Shown one piece after another: positions 33,400 through 41,967 of a stretch of DNA of 64,000 nt (positions are counted from its first letter, which is position 1; every line of letters starts with the position of its first letter). The translations under genes were made by a program, and so were the position numbers. The notes beneath the pieces were generated by a model. It was not told the DNA's origin. It worked only from the letters and a program-made list of their open reading frames with translations, and searched no databases. Source of the DNA: JB111 sp049856295 (GTDB lineage Bacteria; Actinomycetota; Actinomycetes; Actinomycetales; Actinomycetaceae); the NCBI RefSeq assembly GCF_049856295.1, contig NZ_JBNDMZ010000004.1, positions 62,001-126,000 of the forward strand. The letters are read 5' to 3'.

Positions 33400-34819
33400 G
33401 GCACCCGTCGCCCGGTCGATGTCGTCGATCAAGGAGTCGCTCGCGTCGTGGAGCGACGTCGCCCAGCTGCTGCGCGGCGGCGACCGCGGGGCGCTCGTCC
33501 CCGTCGTCATCCCCAAGGACCAGCGCGGGCTGCGCTGGCTGTTCCTCGCGGGCATCGGGCTGTGGCTCGTCGTCGGCGGGGTACTCACCGCGATCGACGG
33601 CCACGGCGGCCGCGCGATGTGGCTGTGGATCGTCGGGGCGCTCGTCATCGCGCTGTCGGTCGTGTGGTGGTGGCGCTCGTCGATCATCGAGATCGAGGAG
33701 GGCACCGTCGGCGTCCGCTCGCGCTTCGGCGCGATCACGGCCGCCCCGCTGAGCCCGGGCCGCCACTACCTGTGGCACCCGTGGACGCGCGTGGACTACG
33801 TGGTCGACGTCAGCACGGAGATCCCCTACACGGCACCCGTCCTCGCCTGCCCCACGGCCGAGTCCGTCCCGCTGCGCTCGATCGAGTTCTTCCTCAAGTT
33901 CCGCATCCACGACGCGATCCAGTTCGTCCGCACGATCGGCGCCGGCAACTTCGACCTCGTCCTGTCCAACGCGGTCCAGGACGCGATCCGCCAGCGCTCG
34001 CGGCTCGTGCGCACGGAGCGGGCGCACGACCTGCGCGGATCCGACGTCGCCGACATGCAGGCCCTGCTCAACCGCCAGCTCGCCCGCTACGGCGTGCAGA
34101 TCATGGGCTGCAACATCCCGGACGTGCAGCTGCCCGAGCAGTACCAGCAGCACATCGCGACCCGCGAGCGGGTGGCCAAGGAGCTCCAGGCGTACGAGAA
34201 GGAGTGGGACCTCACCCGCAAGCGCCGCATCGACACGCTCCTCATGGACATCGAGCGGTCGAAGAAGGTGCGCGACGCGAAGATCGTCGAGGTCAACGCC
34301 TCCCTCAACGAGGCCCGCAAGAACGTGGCCCAGATGCTCGAGGAGCAGGAGACCGAGGCCCAGAAGATCAAGTGGGAGATCGAGACGAAGGGGCGGACGA
34401 ACCTCGTGGCCGCCCAGGGTGAGGCCCGCGCGCAGGAGCAGCTCGCCACGTCCTACCGGGACAACCGCGCGGTGCTCGGCTACGAGCTCGCCCGGCGCCG
34501 GCTCGAGGTCGGCTCCGAGCTCACCTCGCAGGCCCCGCGCCCGGTCCTCGTCCGCACGGACGGCGCCTCGACCGACACCTCCGCGCTCTCCACGCTCCTG
34601 CTCGCGCAGATCCTGCCGGGCATGGAGACGGGTCGTCGCGGACCGCGCCCCGACCCGTCCACGCGCCGGCCCGGCCCCGACCAGGGCGACGTCGACGACA
34701 TGGCCCGGGCCGCCCAGGCCGTCCTGTCCCGGCGGCTCGGCGACGAGCAGCAGGCCGACGAGCCGTTCGACGGACCCGGGGACGTCCCCGGGGGTGGCCG
34801 GGATCGCGGTCGCCGCTGA
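33392..34819 (+). CDS. SPFH/band-7 membrane protein (second subunit)
   Basis: The protein has 475 residues. Two hydrophobic segments lie at about 48-64 and 74-91, then an SPFH domain (IEEGTVGVRSRFGAITAAPLSPGRH). A charged coiled coil rich in Lys/Glu/Arg (about 260-350, EKEWDLTRKRRIDTLLMD) follows, and an Ala/Pro/Gly tail. The architecture parallels the preceding gene but sequence similarity is low outside the SPFH core. The ATG at 33392 lies inside the previous gene. It probably assembles with its neighbour. Confidence 0.82.
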   Translation: MSEAPVARSMSSIKESLASWSDVAQLLRGGDRGALVPVVIPKDQRGLRWLFLAGIGLWLVVGGVLTAIDGHGGRAMWLWIVGALVIALSVVWWWRSSIIEIEEGTVGVRSRFGAITAAPLSPGRHYLWHPWTRVDYVVDVSTEIPYTAPVLACPTAESVPLRSIEFFLKFRIHDAIQFVRTIGAGNFDLVLSNAVQDAIRQRSRLVRTERAHDLRGSDVADMQALLNRQLARYGVQIMGCNIPDVQLPEQYQQHIATRERVAKELQAYEKEWDLTRKRRIDTLLMDIERSKKVRDAKIVEVNASLNEARKNVAQMLEEQETEAQKIKWEIETKGRTNLVAAQGEARAQEQLATSYRDNRAVLGYELARRRLEVGSELTSQAPRPVLVRTDGASTDTSALSTLLLAQILPGMETGRRGPRPDPSTRRPGPDQGDVDDMARAAQAVLSRRLGDEQQADEPFDGPGDVPGGGRDRGRR

Positions 34820-34865
34820 TCAGGAGGTCCCGGCGGGCGCGGCGGGTCGGTCCTAGACTCCCCGC

Positions 34866-37800
34866 ATGACCGGACCGGCCGAGGAGCCGGGCACGAGCGT
34901 GCCCGAGGCGACGGGCCGTCCGGCATCCCCCGCCGGGACCACCACGCCCGACACCCCGGACACACCCGCCGACGACGCCGCGCACCACACGCAGGACGCG
35001 GCGCCCCGGGCGGGCGGGGCCGCACGGGACGGGGCCGACGACGCCGCGCACCACACGCAGGACGCGGCGCCCAGCCAGAGCCGCGCCCCCTCGGGCGAAC
35101 CGGCGCCCGTCCCCCTCCCCGGAGCCGCGGACGAGACCCGTGACCGCACGGCGATCACGGCGGTCACGCCGGACGAGGACGGCGACGGCCCACAGATCGA
35201 CCCGGTCAGCGGCCGCCCCGTCTACCTCCGCACGCCGGTGCCGCCGCCGACCGCCCGCGCACCGCGCCGCGAGGTCCTCCTCGTCGACGCGCTCGAGAGC
35301 CGTGTACGGCGCCCGGTCGACCTGCTCCGCCTGTTCACCGCGGTCCTGGGCCTCGCCCTCGTCCTCGTCCTCGCGGTCTACGCGCGCGGCACCACACTGG
35401 CGGTGACCGAGGACGTGCAGGACGCCGTCACCGGGTTCTTCCGGCAGCTCTTCCAGCTGCCCGTCACGGCGCTCGGCGGCCTGCTGACATTCTTCGTCCC
35501 GATCGCAGTGCTCGCCGAGCGCGCCTGGCGGCGACGATGGCGGTCCGCCCTCCAGGGCCTCGTCGCCGGCGCGCTCGGCGTCGGCCTCGCGCTCGGCTCG
35601 CTCGAGCTGCTCGACGCGCTCACGGGCTCGGAGCTGTTCACGTCGCTGACGATCACGAGCGTCGGCCGCGCCACGGTGGTCCTCTCGCCCTTCATCGCGG
35701 GGCTCGCCGGCGTGCTCACGGCGGTGGGTCCGGCGACCACGAACCGGGTCGCGCGGTGGTCGTGGAACCTGCTGTGGGTGGTGCTCGCCCTCGAGATCAT
35801 CCAGGGAGCGCAGACCCTGCCGGGCGCCATCATCGCCGTCCTGCTCGGCGCGATCGCGGGCTACACCGTGCGGTACGTCGACGGGGTCACGCACGAGCGC
35901 GCGGACGGCACCTCGCTCGTGCGCGGCCTGCGCCGGGCGGGCATCGACGCCGTCTCGGTCATCCGCATGGACCGGCCGAGCCGCTCCGCCGTCGCGGCCT
36001 ACACGGTGACCACCGAGGCGCCGCTGGGCTACATCGAGCCCGCCACCCCGGGACGCGTCGGCGCCGACACCGGACGGACGGGACGGACCGGACGCACGGA
36101 CGACGACGCAGCAGCCACCACCGCCGGCATGCTCGACGCCGAGGAGCCGCCGAGCGCCGAGTCCCTCATGGCGGCCGTCGACGCCGCGGGGACCGACACG
36201 ATCCGCCCGGACCCCGTGACCGACGTGCCCGCGCTGCTCGAGCGCGTGGGCTCCGAGGCCCACCCCGCGCGCCGCGGCGACTCCGCGCCCGGCCGCCAGT
36301 ACGCCGTGTGGGACACCGCCGGCGCGCGGCACGACCTCCGCCTGCTCGACGGCGACCGGCAGGTCGTCGGCCTGCTGTCCTCGATCTGGGAGGCGATCCG
36401 GCTGCGCGGGATCGACCGCCGCCCGGTCACCTCGCTCAAGGACGCCGCGGGGCGCACGTCGCTCATGTCGCTCGCCGCGACGGCGGCCGGGGTGCGCACG
36501 CCGGCGATCTCCTCGGTGACGACGGCGCGGAACTCGGTCCTCGTCGTCGAGGATCATGTCGACGAGATCACCCCGATCGACGAGGTGCCCGCCGAGGACC
36601 TCCAGGACGACGTCCTCGACGACGTGTGGCGCCAGCTCCGCCGCGCCCACGCCGCCGGCCTCACGCACCGCGACCTCACCACCGAGAACGTGCTCGTCGA
36701 CGGCTCGGGCGCGGTGTGGCTCGTCGGCTGGGAGGCGGGCGAGGTCGCCTCCACCGAGCTCTCCCGCCGGATGGACCTCGCGCAGACCCTCGCGCTGCTC
36801 GGCGTCGTCGCCGGTCCCGAGCGGGCGCTCGCGTCCGCCGGCCGCGCGCTCACCCGCGAGCAGATGGCCGCCGTCGCGCCCGTCCTCCAGCGGGTCGCCC
36901 TCCCGGTCTCCACGCGGCAGGAGCTCCGGCGCAGCCCCCAGCTGCTCGGCTCCCTGCGGGACACGCTCGTGGCCCTCGTCCCGACGGCGGACGTCCCCCC
37001 GATCCAGCTCGCGCGGTTCTCGGTCTCGCGGGTCGTCATGACGACGCTGCTCCTCGTGGTCGTGTACGTCCTCATCACCTCGCTCAACTTCCAGGAGGTC
37101 TGGACGACCCTGACGTCGGCCGACCCCACCCTCATGGCGATCGCCTACGTGCTCGGCCTGGCCACCTACATCGGCGCGGCGATGTCCCTCATGGCGTTCT
37201 CGCCGAACCGGCTGCCGTTCGGGCAGACCGTCCTCGCGCAGGCGGCGGGGGCGATCGTCGCGCTCGTCGCGCCGGCGGGCATCGGTCCGGCCGCGGTCAA
37301 CATGCGGTTCCTCGCCAAGCACAAGGTGTCGACGCCGCTCGCGGTCGCCTCGGTCGCGCTCGTGCAGGTCTTCCAGTTCGTGGCGACGATCCTCCTGCTC
37401 GTCCTCGTCGGGCTGACGACCGGCTCGGTGGGGACGCTCAGCCTGCCGAGCGGCTCGGTGCTGTGGGGCGCCGGGGCGGTGATCGTGGTCGTGGCGGTCG
37501 CGCTCGCGGTGCCGCCGGTGCGGCGCTGGGTGTGGTCGAAGACGGCGCCCACGATCAAGCAGATCGGGCCGCGCATCATGTGGCTCGTCTCGAGCCCGCA
37601 GCGGCTGATCGTCGGCGTGTCCGGCAACCTCCTGCTCACCGCGTTCTACGTGGCGACGTTCGGATTCTGCCTCGCGGCGTACGGCGAGTCGCTGCCGCTG
37701 ACGACGCTCGCGCTCACCTACCTCGTCTCCAACTCGGTCGGCGCGCTCATCCCCTCCCCGGGCGGCATCGGGCCGGTCGAGGCGGCGCTCACCGGCGGCC

Positions 37801-37931
37801 TCACCGTGGCGGGGATCCCGCCTGCCACGGCGCTGTCCGTCGCGCTGCTCTACCGGCTGCTGACGATGTGGGGCCGCGTCCCGATCGGCTGGGGCGCCCT
37901 GACCTACCTGCGGCGGAAGAACCTCGTGTGA
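34866..37931 (+). CDS. Pseudokinase-like domain fused to a LPG-synthase-TM (UPF0104-type) flippase domain
   Basis: The protein has 1021 residues. 1-125 is a disordered tail with a duplicated 12-residue unit (DDAAHHTQDAAP at about 36-47 and 58-69). 150-335 holds about five to six membrane helices. 440-690 is a protein-kinase-like domain with THRDLTTEN at about 599, whose DFG position reads VGWEAG, so the metal-binding Asp is missing. 715-1010 holds about seven membrane helices of the lysylphosphatidylglycerol-synthase TM family (NSVGALIPSPGGIGPVEAAL). That family moves lipid-linked molecules across the membrane. TAGACT (34854-34859) ends 6 nt before the ATG, so it is probably leaderless. The stop overlaps the next gene. 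Confidence 0.78.
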   Translation: MTGPAEEPGTSVPEATGRPASPAGTTTPDTPDTPADDAAHHTQDAAPRAGGAARDGADDAAHHTQDAAPSQSRAPSGEPAPVPLPGAADETRDRTAITAVTPDEDGDGPQIDPVSGRPVYLRTPVPPPTARAPRREVLLVDALESRVRRPVDLLRLFTAVLGLALVLVLAVYARGTTLAVTEDVQDAVTGFFRQLFQLPVTALGGLLTFFVPIAVLAERAWRRRWRSALQGLVAGALGVGLALGSLELLDALTGSELFTSLTITSVGRATVVLSPFIAGLAGVLTAVGPATTNRVARWSWNLLWVVLALEIIQGAQTLPGAIIAVLLGAIAGYTVRYVDGVTHERADGTSLVRGLRRAGIDAVSVIRMDRPSRSAVAAYTVTTEAPLGYIEPATPGRVGADTGRTGRTGRTDDDAAATTAGMLDAEEPPSAESLMAAVDAAGTDTIRPDPVTDVPALLERVGSEAHPARRGDSAPGRQYAVWDTAGARHDLRLLDGDRQVVGLLSSIWEAIRLRGIDRRPVTSLKDAAGRTSLMSLAATAAGVRTPAISSVTTARNSVLVVEDHVDEITPIDEVPAEDLQDDVLDDVWRQLRRAHAAGLTHRDLTTENVLVDGSGAVWLVGWEAGEVASTELSRRMDLAQTLALLGVVAGPERALASAGRALTREQMAAVAPVLQRVALPVSTRQELRRSPQLLGSLRDTLVALVPTADVPPIQLARFSVSRVVMTTLLLVVVYVLITSLNFQEVWTTLTSADPTLMAIAYVLGLATYIGAAMSLMAFSPNRLPFGQTVLAQAAGAIVALVAPAGIGPAAVNMRFLAKHKVSTPLAVASVALVQVFQFVATILLLVLVGLTTGSVGTLSLPSGSVLWGAGAVIVVVAVALAVPPVRRWVWSKTAPTIKQIGPRIMWLVSSPQRLIVGVSGNLLLTAFYVATFGFCLAAYGESLPLTTLALTYLVSNSVGALIPSPGGIGPVEAALTGGLTVAGIPPATALSVALLYRLLTMWGRVPIGWGALTYLRRKNLV

Positions 37932-39526
37932 CGGGTCGGGCGCAGCGCGGCCGGCCCGTCGGGTCATCGCCGCGCCGCTGGGACGACCACCTCGTGCCGT
38001 GGCTCGTGGCGGCCGCGGCCGCGCTCGCGTACGTCGCCCTCGCATGGCCTGCGTGGCGGGACGTCGCGACGCCGTCGTGGGACCTCGGGATCTTCACCCA
38101 GCTCGCGCGCGCGTACAGCGAGGGCGGTCCGCCGGTCGTCGACATCAAGGGGCACGGGTTCAACCTGCTCGGCGACCACTTCCACCCCCTGCTCGTCCTC
38201 CTCGGGCCGCTCTACCGGCTGCACCCGTCGGGGTGGACGCTGCTCGTCACGCAGGCGGTGCTGCTCGCGCTCTCGGCGGTGCCGATCACGTCGGTCGCCC
38301 GGCAGATGCTGGGGCGCGCGGTGGGCACGGTCCTCGGCGTCGGGTACGCGTTCTCGTGGGGGCTGCAGGGCGCCGTGCTCGCGCAGTTCCACGAGATCGC
38401 GTTCGCCGTCCCGCTGGTCGCGATGTCGCTCGCCGCGTTCCTCCGCGGCCGCGCGCTCGCCACGGCGCTGTGGGCCGCGCCGCTCGTGCTCGTCAAGGAG
38501 GATCTCGGCCTGACGGTCGCCGCGCTCGGCCTCGTGCTGGTGTGGCGGGCGGCGCCGCCCGGGCATCGGTCGGACCACGCGCCCGACGACGAACCCCCTG
38601 CTCGGCAAGCCGCCCTGTCCGACTCACGGCCCGGCGCGCCGGCCGAACCACGCACCTCGTCGCCGCCCGGCCTGCGGGAGCGCGCCCGCTCCTTCGTCAC
38701 CCGCACGACCACGGCACTCGACACCCGCGACGGCCGGATCGGCGCCGTGCTGACGATCTGGGGCGTCGTATGGGTGGTGCTCGCCGTCGTCGTCATCCTT
38801 CCCCTGCTCAACCCCGGCGGCGAGTACGACTACGTCGGGCGGATCGGCGAGGAGCACTCCGACTGGTTCGCGACGGTCGTGACGATCCTGTGGCCGCCGG
38901 TCAAGGTGGTCACGCTCGTGCTGCTCGTGCTCGCCGCGGGGATCGTCGGCGTCCGCTCGCCGCTGGCCTGGCTGCTGCTTCCCACCCTCGCGTGGCGCTT
39001 CGTCGGCAACGTCGAGTACTACTGGGGCTGGGAGTGGCACTACTCGGCGATCCTCATGCCGGTGGTGGCGGCGGCACTGATCGACGTCGTCCGCCGGCCG
39101 CAGTGGCCCGACCTCGCCCGGTCGGTCGCGGTGGTGGCCTCGGTGGCGAGCACGCTCGCGGTGTGGCCGACGCTCCCGCTCGTCACCACGTTCGGGGACG
39201 GGCCGCCGGAGCCGAGCATGCGCATCGACGCGGCGCACGCGGCCGTCGCGGCCGCCGGCGCGGTCACGCCCCGCCACGGCGACGAGCCGCTCGTCGTCGG
39301 CGACATCTTCCTGCTCGCGCACCTCGTCCCCACGACCGACGTGCACTGGATCGGCAACGAGGGGAACCCCGTGCCGGACGCCGTCGTGCTCGACACGTGG
39401 CGGCGCGAGCCGGGCGATCAGGACGTCGAGGTCGTCGCCGAGCGCGAGTTCCCGGGCTGGGACTTCGAGGTGGTCCAGGACGAGCTCGGGTACGCGGTCG
39501 CGGCGCTGGTCGGGCCGCGCGACTGA
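37928..39526 (+). CDS. DUF2079 polytopic membrane protein
   Basis: The protein has 532 residues with about ten membrane segments. The N-terminal WDLGIFTQLARAYSEGG and GHGFNLLGDHFHPLLVLL stretch with its Asp/His pair is characteristic of DUF2079, which resembles GT-C glycosyltransferases. QFHEIAFAVP and VEYYWGWEWHYSAILMPVV are further family segments. The C-terminal about 110 residues form a soluble extracytoplasmic domain. A 60-residue polar loop interrupts the middle (about 210-265). The GTG at 37928 overlaps the flippase stop by 4 bp, which implies joint work, for instance glycosyl transfer coupled to lipid-carrier movement; that is inference. Confidence 0.78.
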   Translation: MTGRAQRGRPVGSSPRRWDDHLVPWLVAAAAALAYVALAWPAWRDVATPSWDLGIFTQLARAYSEGGPPVVDIKGHGFNLLGDHFHPLLVLLGPLYRLHPSGWTLLVTQAVLLALSAVPITSVARQMLGRAVGTVLGVGYAFSWGLQGAVLAQFHEIAFAVPLVAMSLAAFLRGRALATALWAAPLVLVKEDLGLTVAALGLVLVWRAAPPGHRSDHAPDDEPPARQAALSDSRPGAPAEPRTSSPPGLRERARSFVTRTTTALDTRDGRIGAVLTIWGVVWVVLAVVVILPLLNPGGEYDYVGRIGEEHSDWFATVVTILWPPVKVVTLVLLVLAAGIVGVRSPLAWLLLPTLAWRFVGNVEYYWGWEWHYSAILMPVVAAALIDVVRRPQWPDLARSVAVVASVASTLAVWPTLPLVTTFGDGPPEPSMRIDAAHAAVAAAGAVTPRHGDEPLVVGDIFLLAHLVPTTDVHWIGNEGNPVPDAVVLDTWRREPGDQDVEVVAEREFPGWDFEVVQDELGYAVAALVGPRD

Positions 39527-39540
39527 CGTGGCGGCGCACG

Positions 39541-39570
39541 GACCTCGCGGCGCACCGGAGGGCCGCGGTC
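39541..39570 (+). terminator. Possible terminator of the SPFH-DUF2079 operon
   Basis: GACC-T-CGCGGC (39541-39551) pairs with GCCGCGGTC (39562-39570) with one bulged T and a 10-nt loop, 15 bp after the DUF2079 stop. No clear U-tract. Confidence 0.35.
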
Positions 39571-39629
39571 CTATGGTGGGGGCGAGCGTCCGGAGTCCGG
39601 GCGCCGGCTCGTCGAGGAGGAACCCACCG

Positions 39630-40580
39630 ATGTCACGCCCGTCCGCCCGCACCGCAACGACCTCGTCGATCTCCCCGGCGGCCCGGCACGGCGCAACGGG
39701 CGGGGGCGGCGCAGCGACCAGGCACGACGTACCGGGCGGTGACGGCGCCACGGCCGCCTCCCGGACCTCGCCCCGACGGCGAGCCCTGGCCGTGCGCGCC
39801 GTCGCGGTCGCCACGTTCGCCTCGCTCGGCCTCGGGCTCGCGGCCACGCCGGCCCTCGCGCACGACACCCTCGTCGAGTCGGACCCCGCCGACGGCGCGA
39901 CGCTCACGGAGGCGCCGGAGGAGGCGGTCCTGACCTTCTCGGCCGACCTCACCTCGAGCGGCGCCGTCGCGGTGCTCCAGGGCCCGGGCGGCGAGGAGAT
40001 CGAGCTCGAGGAGCCCGAGTACGACGGCCGCGACGCCGTCTGGGAGCTCCCCGAGGTCGAGGCCGGCGAGCAGGTGCTCGTGTGGTCGGTCATCTCCTCC
40101 GACGGGCACCGCATCGAGGGCGAGCTCCCCTTCACCGTCGAGACCTCGGGCGACGGCGCGGCTGACGGGGACGGCGCTGACGACGACGCAGCAGACGACG
40201 CCGACGACACCGACGGCGCGGCGGGCAGCTCCGACGACGACGCCGGCGAGGACGGCGCTGACGACGACGCGGACGACGCGCAGGACACCGGTTCTGCGCC
40301 CGCGGCCGCCGCCGACGGCTCCGGCGAGACCACGTCCGACGACGCCGGGGCCGACGACGACACGTCCGATGACTCCTCCGACGACGCCGGCGACGGCTCC
40401 GACGAGGCCGGCTCCGACGAGGACTCCTGGCTCCCCGGCAGCCGCAACGCGTGGATCATCGGCGGTCTTGCGCTCGTCGTCGCCGTCGCGGCCGCCGTGT
40501 GGTTCTTCGCGGTCCGCAACCGCGGCAAGGAGACCGACGCCAAGGACCGCCGCGACGAGTCCGACGACCAGGTGTTCTGA
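39630..40580 (+). CDS. CopC-domain copper-binding membrane-anchored protein
   Basis: The protein has 316 residues. A 45-residue polar extension leads into a signal peptide with RRR (about 49-77, ending PALA). The mature N terminus would be HDTLVESDPADGATL, where the first His is the Cu(II) ligand of CopC. The second ligand His sits in ISSDGHRIEGELPFTV. About 95 residues of Asp/Ala/Gly/Ser linker (173-270) and one C-terminal membrane helix (about 278-298) with a basic tail follow. So it is an exported, membrane-tethered copper-binding domain without a CopD part. GAGGAGG lies 9 nt before the ATG. Confidence 0.85.
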   Translation: MSRPSARTATTSSISPAARHGATGGGGAATRHDVPGGDGATAASRTSPRRRALAVRAVAVATFASLGLGLAATPALAHDTLVESDPADGATLTEAPEEAVLTFSADLTSSGAVAVLQGPGGEEIELEEPEYDGRDAVWELPEVEAGEQVLVWSVISSDGHRIEGELPFTVETSGDGAADGDGADDDAADDADDTDGAAGSSDDDAGEDGADDDADDAQDTGSAPAAAADGSGETTSDDAGADDDTSDDSSDDAGDGSDEAGSDEDSWLPGSRNAWIIGGLALVVAVAAAVWFFAVRNRGKETDAKDRRDESDDQVF

Positions 40581-40707
40581 CCTTCGCGCACCCGCTCCAC
40601 CCACGGCACGCATCCGCTCCGCGCGCGCTGACCACCCACCGTCGCCGGCGCCAGCCACCCGCTGACCGCCCACGCCGCCGACCCCGGCGCGGTGCCACGA
40701 TGGGGGG

Positions 40708-41967
40708 ATGGACGTTCCCAACGCGACCGCGGTGAGCCGGGCCGCGCACCTGCTGCGCCCCGTCGTGCGCCGCACCCCGCTCGAGACGAACCCGCGCCTG
40801 TCGGAGGCGGTCGACCACCGGGTCCTCCTCAAGCGGGAGGACCTCCAGCTGACCCGCTCGTACAAGGTCCGTGGCGCCTACACGGTGATGGCGGGGCTCA
40901 CCGAAGAGCAGCGCGCCGCGGGGGTCGTGTGCGCGTCGGCCGGGAACCACGCGCAGGGCGTCGCGCTCGCGTGCGCGCGCCTGTCGATCCACGGCACGGT
41001 CGTCCTCCCGGGCACGACGCCGCGGCAGAAGCGCGCCCGCATCGCGGAGATCGGCGGCAGCTGGGTGACGACCGTCGTCGTCGACGGTCCGTTCGAGGAC
41101 GCCGACGCCCGCGCCCGCGAGCTCGTCACCGAGCAGGGCCTGACCTACGTCCACCCGTTCGACCACCCGCTGACGATCTCGGGGCAGGGCAGCGTCGGTG
41201 TCGAGATCGCCGAGCAGAGCGCGGACCGGGGCGAGCGGCCGGGTGTCGTCGTCGTGCCCGTGGGTGGTGGCGGTCTTCTCGCGGGTGTCGCGCTCGCGCT
41301 GAAGAACCGCGTGCCGGGGGTGCGGATCGTCGGCGTCGAGCCGGAGGGGGCGGCGTCGATGCAGGCGGCGCTGGCCGCGGGCGGGCCGGTGCGGCTCCCC
41401 GAGGTCGACGCGTTCGTCGACGGTGCGGCCGTCGCGCGCGCGGGGCAGGTCGGCTTCGACATCGCGCGCGACCTGGTCGACGACATCATCTCCGTCCCCA
41501 CCGGCGCCGTGTGCACCGAGATGCTCGCGATGTACCAGACCGACGGGATCATCGCCGAGCCGGCCGGGGCGCTGGCGACGGCGGCGGTCGCGAACGGGCT
41601 CGTCGAGGTCGGGGACGCCGGGCCGGTCGTCTGCATCGTCTCGGGCGGGAACAACGACGTGTCGCGGTATGCCGAGATCGTCGAACGCTCGGCGATCCAC
41701 GAGGGGCTGCGGCACTACTTCCTCGTGACGTTCCCGCAGGAGCCCGGGGCTCTGCGGAGCTTCCTCGAGGAGACGCTCACCGGCGACGAGGACATCATCC
41801 ACTTCGAGTACACGAAGAAGAACAACCGGGAGACCGGCCCCGCGCTCGTCGGCATCGACCTCGCGCGCGCCTCCGACCGCGCCGGGCTCGAGGACCGGAT
41901 GGAGCGCTCGCACATGCGGATCGAGCGGCTCACGCTCGGGAGCGGCGTGCTGGGGATGCTGCTGTGA
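40708..41967 (+). CDS. ilvA: Threonine dehydratase (threonine ammonia-lyase)
   Basis: The protein has 419 residues and is a PLP enzyme deaminating L-threonine to 2-oxobutyrate. The Schiff-base Lys lies in LTRSYKVRGAY (Lys about 54), SAGNHAQGVA binds PLP, and PVGGGGLLAG is the phosphate loop. The C-terminal about 85 residues (FLVTFPQEPGALRSFLEE) form an ACT-like regulatory domain, as in the IlvA1 type with isoleucine feedback. CACGAT ends 6 nt before the ATG, fitting a leaderless promoter. The stop overlaps the next gene (GTGA). Confidence 0.92.
   Translation: MDVPNATAVSRAAHLLRPVVRRTPLETNPRLSEAVDHRVLLKREDLQLTRSYKVRGAYTVMAGLTEEQRAAGVVCASAGNHAQGVALACARLSIHGTVVLPGTTPRQKRARIAEIGGSWVTTVVVDGPFEDADARARELVTEQGLTYVHPFDHPLTISGQGSVGVEIAEQSADRGERPGVVVVPVGGGGLLAGVALALKNRVPGVRIVGVEPEGAASMQAALAAGGPVRLPEVDAFVDGAAVARAGQVGFDIARDLVDDIISVPTGAVCTEMLAMYQTDGIIAEPAGALATAAVANGLVEVGDAGPVVCIVSGGNNDVSRYAEIVERSAIHEGLRHYFLVTFPQEPGALRSFLEETLTGDEDIIHFEYTKKNNRETGPALVGIDLARASDRAGLEDRMERSHMRIERLTLGSGVLGMLL

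Noticed and set aside
31354..33738. Long open frame antisense to the SPFH genes (about 790 codons)
   Set aside because: It mirrors the codon bias of the plus-strand genes in very GC-rich DNA, has no recognisable domain, and the plus-strand proteins have clear SPFH motifs.
36640..36760. Active serine/threonine kinase
   Set aside because: HRD and Asn are present, but the metal-binding Asp of the DFG motif is missing (VGWEAG), and no standard Gly-rich loop could be placed.
34521..38045. Very long open frame (about 1170 codons) antisense to the flippase gene
   Set aside because: Arg/Gly/Asp-rich translation without domains, opposite a gene with clear membrane helices and overlaps with its neighbours.
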